Positions 29,326-38,574 of a stretch of DNA of 64,000 nt are shown one piece after another. The stretch lies in NCBI RefSeq assembly GCF_013343215.1, contig NZ_CP039143.1, forward strand, positions 1,240,001-1,304,000, given 5' to 3'. The notes below the pieces were generated by a model. That model was not told the origin of the DNA, ran no database searches, and saw only the letters and a program-made list of their open reading frames with translations. The first letter of the stretch is position 1. The number at the start of each line of letters is the position of its first letter. Both the position numbers and the translations under genes were made by a program. This stretch comes from Acinetobacter sp. 10FS3-1. GTDB lineage: Bacteria > Pseudomonadota > Gammaproteobacteria > Pseudomonadales > Moraxellaceae.

Positions 29326-30111
29326 TTAATATTTAAAATACTGCGCTTCTTCTGATTGTGGATGCTGACTTAATAGCTGGTTTTTATATTGCATCGCTAC
29401 ATCAGGCTTGTGTTCTACATCCTTGCTGATGCTATAAAGCTGATACAAGGCACGTGGTGCACGCGATGATTTGGGAAAGTGTTCTGTAACCACCGTATAA
29501 TTACGCTTGGCTTCTGCAAAATTGGGTGGATCAATGGCCAGATTAAACTCAGCCAGCCAGAAGTGCGCATTGCTGATATACACGCTATTGGGATTGTTTT
29601 TGATAAAATTCTGCATTGGTGCGATTGCTTTAGCAGCACCGCCATTTTTATAAGCATCCAGTGCAATGGTATAAGCGGCTTTTTCCTGCTCATTAGCTTG
29701 TGTGCTGCTGGTGTTTGCTGCGGGTGTTGAACTCAAACTGGGAGAAGTATCCTGTTGATTATCCTCCGTTGGTGCATCCTCGGTCGGTTCTATTTTTTGC
29801 TGTAATAATTCCAGACGCTGATCTAAGTCGGCATAACGGTTGGTCAGCTCGCTTTTAAGACGTTCAATCTCGTTTTCCTGCTCTTCCATTTTTCCGCGCA
29901 AGCTACGCAAATCATTTTCAAGCTGCTGGTTTTTTTGCATGATTTGCCAGCTGGTATTGGTCTGTACAGGCGTATCTGAGCTGGTAGAAATAGCGGCTTG
30001 TGCTGCAGGATTGTTGGATTGGCTTAATCCGCGTGATTCTATTGGAATGGCGGCAAGCAGGGGCGTTGTAAAGAGTGCAGTCAAAGCACACAATGCCGTT
30101 TTCTTAAACAT
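29326..30111 (-). CDS. cpoB: CpoB/YbgF-like periplasmic cell-division coordinator
   Basis: In E. coli CpoB links the Tol-Pal system with PBP1b at the division site. The protein has 261 residues, with a signal peptide (cleavage near residue 20), a predicted coiled coil around residues 58-105 (QLENDLRSLRGKMEEQENEIERL), a Ser/Thr/Pro-rich linker and C-terminal TPR repeats from about residue 140 (AYTIALDAYKNGGAAKAI, FLAEFNLA-type helices, HFPKSSRAPRALYQL). This order is typical of the family. It is not beside tol-pal here. A perfect palindrome lies in its leader. Confidence 0.8.
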   Translation of the reverse strand: MFKKTALCALTALFTTPLLAAIPIESRGLSQSNNPAAQAAISTSSDTPVQTNTSWQIMQKNQQLENDLRSLRGKMEEQENEIERLKSELTNRYADLDQRLELLQQKIEPTEDAPTEDNQQDTSPSLSSTPAANTSSTQANEQEKAAYTIALDAYKNGGAAKAIAPMQNFIKNNPNSVYISNAHFWLAEFNLAIDPPNFAEAKRNYTVVTEHFPKSSRAPRALYQLYSISKDVEHKPDVAMQYKNQLLSQHPQSEEAQYFKY

Positions 30112-30133
30112 TCTATAATTTCCATAATTCTTG

Positions 30134-30151
30134 GCGAGACCTAGGTCTCGC
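30134..30151. repeat. Perfect 18-bp palindrome upstream of cpoB
   Basis: GCGAGACCTAGGTCTCGC reads the same on both strands, without a loop. It lies 22 bases before the cpoB ATG, in its leader. It could be an operator for a dimeric repressor, but no such regulator is adjacent. Confidence 0.6.
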
Positions 30152-30360
30152 TACACAGTTATATCAACAAGAAGATCTGCTCTCTATTATCCACATTAAA
30201 AACGGCATTTTTAGAAATTGCAACAAGGTTTTACAAAGATTCAGTTAATTTTGCTGTTCATGAACTGAATATGAAGATCAATCAAAAAGCGCTAAAATAT
30301 CCAGACTGTTTCTAAAGTAATCAAACGGATAGCTTGTGAGCTAATTTTAAATACAAGTAC

Positions 30361-30388
30361 TTGCAACTTCCTTAAAAATCTTTATACT
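30361..30388 (+). promoter_or_regulatory. Predicted sigma70 promoter of the SRP RNA gene
   Basis: TTGCAA and TATACT are separated by 16 bases. Transcription would begin about 7-12 bases after the -10 box, at the first base-paired nucleotides of the SRP RNA. Confidence 0.6.
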
Positions 30389-30400
30389 CTGTTCCTGCAA

Positions 30401-30514
<114 letters not shown>

Positions 30515-30745
30515 ATATATTTAATTATAAAAATTATACATCTTTCGCAATCTCATTTATCCGATTAGATTTAAGCTCTTCTATTTAAAACCTACCTATC
30601 GCATTTTTTATTTAATTTTATTGCTCTATCAACACCTCAGTGTTTCGTCTGACAGATGTATCATCATTGAATGAGTAGAAATCGGTAGGACTAAAGTTAA
30701 GAACTGGAAAACTGAGTAAATGAATATATTGAAGAAAGAATAGGG

Positions 30746-31360
30746 TTAGTCTTCAGGCTTGCGGCTAATGGCTTTTATGATCGCATCCATTTCAAAACCA
30801 CGATACATCAGAAAGCGGATCTGTTTAGCTTTAAGTTTGGGGTCTTTGCTGACTTCTGGGCCGTATTTTTTAAGTTTAAGCTCATAGGCCTGTTGTACCC
30901 AGTCAGTTTCCTTGAGCTCTTCTGAAATTAAAGCAGTATCAATTTTCTTGCTTTTAAGCTTCATTTTAATTTGATTGGGGCCTTTGCCTTTGCGCTTTTG
31001 ACTCGATAGCATGATTTCAGCGACACGCTGGTCGCTCTGGTAATTTTCTTTTGCAAGCTCATCGACCAAAGCGATGACCTCATTACGATCTTCTGCATAA
31101 AGCGCCAGTTTTTCGATCAGCTCAGCTTTGGAATATTCCTTGCGGGTTAAGACGGCAAAGGCATAAGAACGCAGACGAGAGCCGCTAAGGCCTGGTTTTT
31201 TCTCTTGCTTATTCGGCTGTCCAAATAAACTGTCTTCCGGATCAAATTCTGGCAAAACTTGAGACGGAACAGTAGAGGTGTGTGCTGAATCTTCAGTATC
31301 ACCAAACTGCTGCTTAATCGCTTCATAGTCCAAGAGCTTACTGAATTTTGTGTCCGACAT
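30746..31360 (-). CDS. recX: Regulatory protein RecX
   Basis: Modulates RecA filament growth. It has 204 residues. The C-terminal part carries the three-helix RecX repeats: AFAVLTRKEYSKAELIEKLAL, YQSDQRVAEIMLSSQKRKGKGPNQIKMKLKSKK and RFLMYRGFEMDAIIKAI. The N-terminal 60 residues are acidic and less conserved. The ATG at 31360 is preferred to one 33 bases upstream because GAG precedes it at usual spacing. It lies downstream of recA past a terminator-like hairpin, as in other bacteria where recX is made by read-through. Confidence 0.9.
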   Translation of the reverse strand: MSDTKFSKLLDYEAIKQQFGDTEDSAHTSTVPSQVLPEFDPEDSLFGQPNKQEKKPGLSGSRLRSYAFAVLTRKEYSKAELIEKLALYAEDRNEVIALVDELAKENYQSDQRVAEIMLSSQKRKGKGPNQIKMKLKSKKIDTALISEELKETDWVQQAYELKLKKYGPEVSKDPKLKAKQIRFLMYRGFEMDAIIKAISRKPED

Positions 31361-31393
31361 GCTGATCTCGAATAAAGTAAACCAGTCCATCAT

Positions 31394-31421
31394 AACAAAA
31401 CGCCCCGTAGGGCGCTCTGGA
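31394..31421 (-). terminator. Intrinsic terminator of recA, partial read-through into recX expected
   Basis: On the minus strand, GCGCCC and GGGGCG pair around TAC and are followed by TTTTG. The T run is short, in keeping with partial read-through into recX. Confidence 0.75.
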
Positions 31422-31450
31422 TGGTGTTTAAAGACTAAACAAATAATAGA

Positions 31451-32491
31451 TTAGGCATCTAAAAGATCTGCTTCTTCTTTATCATCTTCTTCAGTGATTA
31501 CGGCTTTGGTAAGCAGTTGCTCCCGAATCAGCTTTTCAATGGTTTTAGCCATTTCTTTATGTTCTTCCAGGTAGCGAATCGTGTTGTTCTTACCTTGGCC
31601 AATCTTGTCGCCTTGATATGAATACCATGCACCGGCTTTTTGTACGATTTCTTGCTGTACGGCAAGGTCGATCAGTTCACCTAGATGGTTTACGCCTTTA
31701 CCATACAGAATCTGGAACAGGGCTTCTTTGAATGGAGGCGCCATTTTGTTTTTCACAACTTTGACTTTGGTTTCAGAACCAATAATCTCGTCACCTTCTT
31801 TAACCTGACCGATACGACGAATATCCAGACGTACAGAAGCGTAGAACTTCAGTGCGTTACCACCAGTCGTGGTTTCCGGGCTACCAAACATTACACCAAT
31901 TTTCATACGGATCTGGTTAATGAAAATCACCATACAGTTTGAACGTTTGGCATTGCCGGTAATTTTACGCAGTGCCTGGCTCATCAAACGTGCTTGCAGG
32001 CCCATATGTGAGTCGCCCATTTCGCCTTCAATTTCGGCGCGAGGGGTTAGGGCAGCCACGGAGTCGACAACGATCATGTCAATTGCACCAGAGCGTACCA
32101 GCATGTCTGCAATCTCAAGTGCCTGTTCACCATGATCGGGTTGAGAGACCAATAGGTTATCAATATCTACACCAAGTTTACGGGCGTATTGAGGATCAAG
32201 CGCGTGCTCGGCATCGATAAATGCACATGTGCCGCCTGCTTTTTGACATTCAGCAATCGCTTGCAGGGTCATCGTGGTCTTACCTGAAGATTCAGGACCA
32301 TAAATTTCGATAATACGGCCTTTCGGTAAACCACCAATACCGAGTGCAATATCAAGCGTTAATGAGCCTGTAGATACAGCTTCAACTGCCTGCACGGTAT
32401 TGTCACCAAGACGCATCACTGTGTTTTTACCAAACTGTTTTTCAATTTGGCTTAAGGCAGCATTAAGCGCCTTATTTTTATTCTCATCCAT
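31451..32491 (-). CDS. recA: Recombinase RecA
   Basis: DNA strand-exchange ATPase and coprotease. It has 346 residues. Walker A is GPESSGKTT, Walker B is in [12 protein letters not shown], loop L1 has [24 protein letters not shown]-type sequence and L2 contains [22 protein letters not shown]. The C-terminus is acidic ([13 protein letters not shown]), as usual. I see no E. coli-type LexA box (CTG-N10-CAG) upstream, which fits Acinetobacter, where lexA is absent. It lies between hslR and recX. Confidence 0.98.
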   Translation of the reverse strand: MDENKNKALNAALSQIEKQFGKNTVMRLGDNTVQAVEAVSTGSLTLDIALGIGGLPKGRIIEIYGPESSGKTTMTLQAIAECQKAGGTCAFIDAEHALDPQYARKLGVDIDNLLVSQPDHGEQALEIADMLVRSGAIDMIVVDSVAALTPRAEIEGEMGDSHMGLQARLMSQALRKITGNAKRSNCMVIFINQIRMKIGVMFGSPETTTGGNALKFYASVRLDIRRIGQVKEGDEIIGSETKVKVVKNKMAPPFKEALFQILYGKGVNHLGELIDLAVQQEIVQKAGAWYSYQGDKIGQGKNNTIRYLEEHKEMAKTIEKLIREQLLTKAVITEEDDKEEADLLDA

Positions 32492-32601
32492 CTTATAACC
32501 TCAATACGATGTCACAAACTTAGTACTCAAGTGGATGTCTTAAATTAGAGCTTCGTTCCACAAGTGTATGGTGACAGAAAATGCCTTGCTATTCTATCAA
32601 T

Positions 32602-32628
32602 GTCAGGTGTGTTGCGACACATTCTGAC
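32602..32628. repeat. Imperfect inverted repeat between hslR and recA
   Basis: GTCAGGTGTGT and ACACATTCTGAC pair around TGCG with one bulge. There is no T run on either side, so it could be a 3' stabilising hairpin of hslR mRNA or a protein site upstream of recA. Confidence 0.4.
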
Positions 32629-32636
32629 GCTTATAT

Positions 32637-33077
32637 TCAATCATCATTATATGACCACTGCTGGTCAAAGTTCTGACTATTTTCATTTCTGAATTTACTG
32701 ATGTCCCGGCGGTCTTTTTTGCTCGGCCGATGATCGGGACGGGCTAGATTATGCAACTTTCTTTGTGATGCAATCAATTCCCGGCGTGCAATACTGACTT
32801 CAGTTTCTTCATAAAGTTTCTGTGCGACTGGCGCAGGACCGCGTACATCGGAAAGTTCTTTCACGACTACTGTTTTCTTGTCGATGCCTTGCTGAATCGT
32901 CAACTCCATTCCGACACGGACTTCGCGTGATACTTTAACCCGTTCGCCATTATGGTGGACTTTGCCTCCCTCAATAGCATTTTTGGCAATTGAACGGGTT
33001 TTAAAAAAACGTGCCGCCCACAGCCATTTGTCTATACGCATGCCTACCGCATCTTCAGGTAAAGACGATTTACGCAT
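32637..33077 (-). CDS. hslR: Heat-shock protein 15-like S4-domain RNA-binding protein
   Basis: In E. coli Hsp15 binds 50S subunits that carry stalled peptidyl-tRNA after heat shock. The protein has 146 residues. The S4 domain starts at MRIDKWLWAARFFKTRSIAKNAIEGGKVHHNGERVK. A basic C-terminal tail (RPDHRPSKKDRRDISKF) matches the family. It overlaps the end of the upstream yrfG-like gene by 8 bases, the same yrfG-hslR pairing found in E. coli, so the two are cotranscribed. Confidence 0.93.
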   Translation of the reverse strand: MRKSSLPEDAVGMRIDKWLWAARFFKTRSIAKNAIEGGKVHHNGERVKVSREVRVGMELTIQQGIDKKTVVVKELSDVRGPAPVAQKLYEETEVSIARRELIASQRKLHNLARPDHRPSKKDRRDISKFRNENSQNFDQQWSYNDD

Positions 33078-33756
33078 ATTGCTTGCTTACCTCAGTTTGA
33101 TTTAAATGGGTGATCAGTTCTGTTAATTGGTGCAGCATTGGATAATTGCAAGTCTCGCGTGCAACTTTGCCAGACGAGGGTTGCTGGATGCTAAACAGGT
33201 TCTGAATCCCGTAAGCACGGGCACCATTCAGGACTTTTTCGGTATCATCAATAAAATAAACCTGCTCTGGATTAAAAGGATGCAGGGCATTTAAACCTTG
33301 CCAGAATTCTACAAACTCTTTGGCATGTCCTATGCTTTCCGAGCTGACAATCACATCAAAATAATCTTTTAAATTCATCTGTTCGAGTTTAAACGCCAAG
33401 CTGGCACAGTCGGCATTCGTGGTTAGCCAGATCGGATAATCATTGCTTTTCAGATAGTCGAGCAATTCAAGGCAATAAGGACGCAAAGCCACTTTATGTT
33501 TATGTTCTATTTGCATGGCCAGGACGTCGACTCCAACTTTAGCCGTCCAGAAGCTTGAAGAGTACCAGTTTAGGGTATGATTGTGTTGTTGATAGAAGGT
33601 ATACAGGGTGGCGCGGCTTTGTTCCAGGCTACAGCCATGTGTTTCAGCATAACGTACTGGCAATAATTCGTTCCAGATGAAATCATCATAGGCAAGATCA
33701 AGCAAGGTTCCGTCCATATCAAAAAAAACGGCCGGTTTTTCTGAGCAATTCGACAT
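33070..33756 (-). CDS. yrfG: HAD-family GMP/IMP nucleotidase YrfG
   Basis: Haloacid-dehalogenase-fold phosphatase; the E. coli homologue dephosphorylates purine nucleotides. It has 228 residues. Motif I is FFDMDGTLLDL, motif II is around WLTTNADCAS, and motif III/IV is VYFIDDTEKVLNGARAYG with the metal-binding acids. The start at 33756 (MSNCSEKP) is chosen because longer in-frame starts run into the divergent cysQ gene. It overlaps hslR by 8 bases. Only 13 bases separate its start codon from that of cysQ. Confidence 0.88.
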   Translation of the reverse strand: MSNCSEKPAVFFDMDGTLLDLAYDDFIWNELLPVRYAETHGCSLEQSRATLYTFYQQHNHTLNWYSSSFWTAKVGVDVLAMQIEHKHKVALRPYCLELLDYLKSNDYPIWLTTNADCASLAFKLEQMNLKDYFDVIVSSESIGHAKEFVEFWQGLNALHPFNPEQVYFIDDTEKVLNGARAYGIQNLFSIQQPSSGKVARETCNYPMLHQLTELITHLNQTEVSKQYA

Positions 33757-33769
33757 ATTAAGGTTTTCT

Positions 33770-34621
33770 ATGTTTAAAACGACAATAACACCACAAGATC
33801 CCATGATTTTGCAGCTTGTGCCCATCTTGACACAGGCTTGTGAAATTTTGCGAGAAGAATATCAGCTTTATTGCTCGGGTGCTGCATTTGATATTGTCAA
33901 GAAAAGTGATGATTCTCCGGTGACACAAGCAGATTTTCGGGTGAATAAATATCTGACTCAAGCCTTGGCAGATATATCGGAGTTACCGTTATTGTCGGAA
34001 GAAGGTCATCAGGACCAGCGTCATGAATGGTCAGAATTCTGGTTGCTTGATCCTTTAGATGGAACCAAAGAGTTTTTGCACCAGCGGCCTGAATTTACCA
34101 TTAACTTGAGTCTGGTGAGGGGGAGCTTGACCACCTTCGCCATATTGGCTGTTCCGGCTCAGCAGCTGATTTATTTCTGCCCCGAGCACGACATGCCGTT
34201 GAAATATGATATTCACCATAATGTATGGTTCAGCTATGAAGCGGCGACGGATCATCAGGCTGTATATGTTGGTCTGAGTCAGAGTAGCCAGCAGAAGCCG
34301 AAATATGTTGAATATCTGCAAAGCTTGGCTAAATTCACTTCATATAGCGAGTTTAAGGCAGGCAGTGCTTACAAGTTCTGTATGATGCTGGAAGATCAGG
34401 TGGATATTTATCCCCGATTTCACCCAACTGCTGAATGGGATACCAGTGCTGGCCAGTGCATGATCGAACGAATCGGTGGTGGCCTGATCGACCTGGAAGG
34501 GCGGCCATTCATTTATAATCAGCGTGACACCTTGCTGAATGGCGGATTTATTGCTTATAAGAATCACAAGATGAAAATGCTTGCCTTGAAGGCATTGGGC
34601 GATATGCAGTCCAAGCATTGA
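33770..34621 (+). CDS. cysQ: 3'(2'),5'-bisphosphate nucleotidase CysQ
   Basis: Inositol-monophosphatase-fold enzyme that recycles PAP, the by-product of sulfate assimilation. It has 283 residues. Metal-binding motifs are LLSEEGHQ, FWLLDPLDGTKEFL and, near the C-terminus, AEWDTSAGQCMIERIGG. The ATG at 33770 has AAGG 6 bases upstream. It diverges from yrfG with overlapping control regions, so each promoter must reach into the other's coding sequence. Cytoplasmic or loosely membrane-associated. Confidence 0.92.
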   Translation: MFKTTITPQDPMILQLVPILTQACEILREEYQLYCSGAAFDIVKKSDDSPVTQADFRVNKYLTQALADISELPLLSEEGHQDQRHEWSEFWLLDPLDGTKEFLHQRPEFTINLSLVRGSLTTFAILAVPAQQLIYFCPEHDMPLKYDIHHNVWFSYEAATDHQAVYVGLSQSSQQKPKYVEYLQSLAKFTSYSEFKAGSAYKFCMMLEDQVDIYPRFHPTAEWDTSAGQCMIERIGGGLIDLEGRPFIYNQRDTLLNGGFIAYKNHKMKMLALKALGDMQSKH

Positions 34622-34681
34622 GCAAAATCCTGAGCATGTTATAGTGAAGGATAATCCTTCACGAATGGAACTGGTCAAGAC

Positions 34682-35419
34682 GTGTCCCTAAAGCTGCTTC
34701 CACCCAGCATGTTAAGTGCTATAGATTTATTACCTGATGGACAGACCCCGGTCACCTTGTTCACACGTCACTCGATCCGTGAAAATGTCCAGGGCCAAGG
34801 GCTGGCAGGCTATGATCTACAGTTGACTGAGCAAGGAAGAGAACTGGCGCAGGAATGGGGGGCTTATCTGGCCGATCGCACAGATCGTATTATCCAGCAT
34901 TGTATTTCCAGTCCGATCCAGCGCTGTATTGATACTGCCGCCTTAATGATTGAAGGCGCGGATGGAGTTACAGCTGAGCCGAATACTCATCGGATTGAAA
35001 TTATTGAGCAAGGGCTGCTGGTCGAGCCGGGAAGCTTTGTGCTGGATATTCAGCAAGCCGGCCCTTATTTTGCTAAACAGGGAGCGCTGGGTTTTATTAA
35101 CAGCTTCGTCAATAATGCTTTGCCGGGAATGAAACACCCGATTCGTGGCGTAGTGGATGTATTGGAGTTAATTTATAACACTCATCCACAAAACAAGTAC
35201 GGTGTGAGCCTTGCTGTGAGCCACGATACTATTCTGGCAGCCATGATTGCGGTGATGTCCGGTCGGCAGGAAGTAAGTCGCGAGGACTGGCCGGAAATGA
35301 TGGAAGGGCTGTTTGTGTGGTTTGAGGGAGATGTGTTTTTGGAGTCTAAGCTAAAATGGATCTGGCGTGGTAAGGTTTCAGAATTAAATATTCAGGATTT
35401 TAAAAACTTAAATCTCTAA
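34682..35419 (+). CDS. Histidine phosphatase superfamily protein
   Basis: Predicted phosphatase of 245 residues. The phosphohistidine motif is TRHSIREN (family RHG-like; here RHS), followed by the conserved arginine region SSPIQRCIDTA and a late SHDTILAAMI that supplies the second catalytic His, as in the acid-phosphatase branch. The start is a GTG at 34682 with a weak GGAA upstream; an ATG nine codons later (34709) is an alternative. It follows cysQ by 60 bases on the same strand. The substrate is unknown. Confidence 0.8.
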   Translation: MSLKLLPPSMLSAIDLLPDGQTPVTLFTRHSIRENVQGQGLAGYDLQLTEQGRELAQEWGAYLADRTDRIIQHCISSPIQRCIDTAALMIEGADGVTAEPNTHRIEIIEQGLLVEPGSFVLDIQQAGPYFAKQGALGFINSFVNNALPGMKHPIRGVVDVLELIYNTHPQNKYGVSLAVSHDTILAAMIAVMSGRQEVSREDWPEMMEGLFVWFEGDVFLESKLKWIWRGKVSELNIQDFKNLNL

Positions 35420-35680
35420 CTTTTTATTCTTTCTACATTTTTCGTATTTTAAAAAGCTTGATACATGAAGTTATTGGGCTTTTTTTATTTTGCTGTCTGG
35501 ATTCCAGGCGATCAAAATTCTCATTATTTAAAAAAATCTGGTTCGGTAACAGCGTAACTTAAAAACGCAATACTTTTAATCCGCTCACTGTCTGATAATA
35601 AAAAATGTTCCATGACACATTTTACTCATTTGGCTCTATCAATTTTTATTCATATTTTTTGTTTATCAGACAATAACCGA
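35420..35680. other. Spacer before the M66 protease gene, no gene seen
   Basis: AT-rich, with a weak AAAAAGC/GCTTTTT hairpin at 35450-35487 that may end the histidine phosphatase transcript. No ORF of interest. Confidence 0.4.
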
Positions 35681-35709
35681 TTGCAAATGAAGCTGCGTAT
35701 AAATATGAT
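35681..35709 (+). promoter_or_regulatory. Predicted sigma70 promoter of the M66 protease gene
   Basis: TTGCAA and TATGAT are separated by 17 bases. The transcript would start near 35716 with a leader of about 75 bases. Confidence 0.45.
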
Positions 35710-35792
35710 TGTATCTTATATAAGTTGTTGATTTTATTTATTAAAATAAGTCTACCTTTTGGGGTTTTTTGTGCTTTTAGTGGGGGTTTAAT

Positions 35793-38525
35793 ATGAAAAA
35801 TGTGATCAGGTGTTCACATAGTTATTTAAGTGTATGTGTATTATCGCTCATGTTGGTCGCATGTGGGGGCGGGGAAAATGATCAGAATGCAGATCAGGGA
35901 GGAAACCAGAATCCGAATGAACTTTATCCAGAACCGACTGTAGATGCGAGCTATGCCAATACATTGGGTTTTTATGATTATGATGCGGAATCCAAAACTC
36001 GAACGATACGTCATGATCTAAAGGGTGAGTTTCAAGCGATGGTGCAGTTTGGTCAGCAGCATGTTGTTGATCCGAATGGGAATGAAGCCAAACAGATGCC
36101 AAGATTAACCAGTGAAAAAGAAGCTTTGCTACTGGTTACGCCTGTGGCTGAAATGCAGGATATTACTTCACTTCAAGTTGATATTTATCAAGGTAATCAG
36201 CTGGTGCGTACTGTAAATCTGGCAGATCCGACCAGAATTCCTGCATCAGATCAGAAAGGACAAGGTACCCGTCCATCTTTACAATATAGTAAGCGTGCCT
36301 GGTCAGTCCGATTAAACTGGAATGAAGTTAAGCCTGGTCTGAAATTACGTTTCAGTGACTCGAAAAACCGTAGCGGTGAACTCGCCGAAGAAGCGATTGA
36401 TTTTGCAGCGCCAGGAGAACTGGTACTCAACAATATCCGTATCGGAATGTTAACCGATGCACCTGTTTCTGGTGGTCATAAAATGCTGCTAGAGCCGGAA
36501 AAATCGGGTACGGATTATTTTCAGACGATTCCTGCGGCACACCTGACAGTGGCCAAATATGATGATATTAGTCTGGATAAAGTCATGATTGCGACAGGTG
36601 TCATTTATGATAAGAATACGGGCAGTGCAGGAAGTGGGGATGTTTATAGTGGGGATATGCGTGAGAATGTCGGGAAATCTACATTTAGTGTAGGAATTAA
36701 TCTGGCTAACTGGGGCATTACCAGTGCTTCAATGGCCAGTCAGGCACAGCCTCAGTTGACGCAAAGTGTCGTGGCCCATCACTCGCGGGGTAAATATACC
36801 AATGGTGAAAGTAGCCATGGCCTGAGTGGTGGGAATGGCATGCTGACTTTATATGATTCTATAGGAAATGAATTCAGTCATGAGATTGGACATCACTATG
36901 GTTTGGGGCATTATCCTGGGCGTGTGCAAATTGATCAGGATACGGTTAATGACTTTTTAACTGCCCATCATGCAGATAGTGGATGGGGATATATAAGCTA
37001 TCGTAACAAGATGCGTGGTAATTTGAGCTGGAGCTCGACAAGTTTGCGTGATGGTTCCAATGGTATTCCAAACTTTTTAAATCTGTTCCGCTATGGTACA
37101 GACTCTATGGCGGGAGGCTATCCGGACAGCACCATATCCAACTATACCCATTATACGGGCTATAGCACCTATTTAAGAATTCAGCCACATTTTGACCGTG
37201 CAGTCTGGGATGAAACATCACCGACAGGTTATAAGACCTGGAATAAACAAACCAGGACAATGGAGGCTTATCAACCTCAGATTCCTGCCAAGATGAACGC
37301 CGTCTGGTTTAATCGTCCAGATGGTTATTACTTAAAGCCACGTTTGTTCGGTGTGCCGGTATTTACGATTTTAGGGGGGTATGACCCGGTAAATCAGGTG
37401 GGCTTGCTTTACCCGGAAGCACGCGGGAACTGGGGAAATGTTTTTAATCTTCCAGAAGCAGATCTATCATCTGAAAATGCAGCCTGCTGGTTAAAGGTCC
37501 ACTATCTATCGCATACAAAAACTGTAGCGCTGGCACCTTCTCGTTTAGGTTCCAATGCAAATAAATTGCATGTGAATCTGGCCATCTCTGATCAGCCGAA
37601 AACGGTAGATTTATATTGCAAAAATGCGGGTGAAGAAGCCAAGCAGCTGTCACACCTTGAGATTAAAACTTATCCTGACGCGATTAAGCCAGCCGTTAAG
37701 ATTGGTCGTCAGGCCGGCTATAGTGCGCTGCGTGCGATAGAACTGCCTGCCCTAGAGGAAGTCTTGGAAGCTCAGGCAGCCAGTACGGTTATCAATTTAA
37801 ATGCACAGCAGCAGCTGATTGCTGACTCCTATACCGATCATATGGATAAACTGAGTCCTCTGGCTCGACAGCAGTTGATGCGTTATCAGCACCAGCAGAA
37901 TATTGTTCCGCGCTTTGATCGCTGGATTGCAGCTTATCAGCAAGACTTCTCTGCTGGAAAAGCACAGGCCATAACTTCATTTGAAAAACTCATGGTTAGG
38001 TTGGGGCTGAACAATGACAATATTCTTGCTGGGGCAATGCCAATTAAAAATAATGGCAAGAACTGTCTGAAAACTGAAACACTGACGGATGGTTCGCTTA
38101 ATCTTTATATTAGTGGACCGAGTGCCTGTACGGGAGATTTAACAGAGCAATGGATGTTTGATGTATCGGGCCGAATTCACTCTGCGAAAGATCCGGGTCA
38201 GTGCGTCACTAGTACTGGCAGTTATGCAAAAGTGATTATGGCGGTATGCGATGCTAATAATAGCAATCAAATCTGGACCATGAAACCAGAGAACTCTACG
38301 ATTATTCAAGCAGGGCAGTGTTTCGATCTTGGAAATGGTTATTTAACCAATAACCGGACTAACCTGTTACGCTATGCTTGTAATAATACCGCTGCCCAGG
38401 TATGGAATACGCTAAGACCAAGTTCCAGTTTGATTTTGGCGACAGCCAAGCCATTTAGCCTGGATTTATATGCAAAATATTTGCAGAATAAAGCCGCCTC
38501 TTTAGAGCCGCCAGTAACCCACTAA
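35793..38525 (+). CDS. M66-family (StcE/TagA-like) zinc metalloprotease lipoprotein with ricin-type lectin domain
   Basis: Large predicted exported protease of 910 residues. The N-terminus is a lipoprotein signal with lipobox LVAC (Cys24), then a Gly/Asn/Gln-rich linker. Residues about 60-220 form beta-rich domains. The catalytic region has EFSHEIGHHYGLGHYPG with the extended zinc motif HExxHxxGxxH at His363-His373, as in StcE, a secreted mucinase of E. coli, and TagA/dictomallein. The tail from about residue 755 has Cys-rich repeats with QxW-type motifs (NQIW, AQVW), typical of a ricin-type beta-trefoil. The likely target is a glycoprotein, by family. It has its own promoter and terminator. 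GGGGG precedes the ATG. Confidence 0.85.
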   Translation: MKNVIRCSHSYLSVCVLSLMLVACGGGENDQNADQGGNQNPNELYPEPTVDASYANTLGFYDYDAESKTRTIRHDLKGEFQAMVQFGQQHVVDPNGNEAKQMPRLTSEKEALLLVTPVAEMQDITSLQVDIYQGNQLVRTVNLADPTRIPASDQKGQGTRPSLQYSKRAWSVRLNWNEVKPGLKLRFSDSKNRSGELAEEAIDFAAPGELVLNNIRIGMLTDAPVSGGHKMLLEPEKSGTDYFQTIPAAHLTVAKYDDISLDKVMIATGVIYDKNTGSAGSGDVYSGDMRENVGKSTFSVGINLANWGITSASMASQAQPQLTQSVVAHHSRGKYTNGESSHGLSGGNGMLTLYDSIGNEFSHEIGHHYGLGHYPGRVQIDQDTVNDFLTAHHADSGWGYISYRNKMRGNLSWSSTSLRDGSNGIPNFLNLFRYGTDSMAGGYPDSTISNYTHYTGYSTYLRIQPHFDRAVWDETSPTGYKTWNKQTRTMEAYQPQIPAKMNAVWFNRPDGYYLKPRLFGVPVFTILGGYDPVNQVGLLYPEARGNWGNVFNLPEADLSSENAACWLKVHYLSHTKTVALAPSRLGSNANKLHVNLAISDQPKTVDLYCKNAGEEAKQLSHLEIKTYPDAIKPAVKIGRQAGYSALRAIELPALEEVLEAQAASTVINLNAQQQLIADSYTDHMDKLSPLARQQLMRYQHQQNIVPRFDRWIAAYQQDFSAGKAQAITSFEKLMVRLGLNNDNILAGAMPIKNNGKNCLKTETLTDGSLNLYISGPSACTGDLTEQWMFDVSGRIHSAKDPGQCVTSTGSYAKVIMAVCDANNSNQIWTMKPENSTIIQAGQCFDLGNGYLTNNRTNLLRYACNNTAAQVWNTLRPSSSLILATAKPFSLDLYAKYLQNKAASLEPPVTH

Positions 38526-38542
38526 GTTTTCGGTAGATTAAG

Positions 38543-38574
38543 AAAAAACAAGCTCTTTAAGGGCTTGTTTTTTT
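38543..38574 (+). terminator. Intrinsic terminator of the M66 protease gene
   Basis: Arms AAAAAACAAGC and GCTTGTTTTTT around a 9-base loop, then further T, 18 bases after the stop. Confidence 0.9.
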
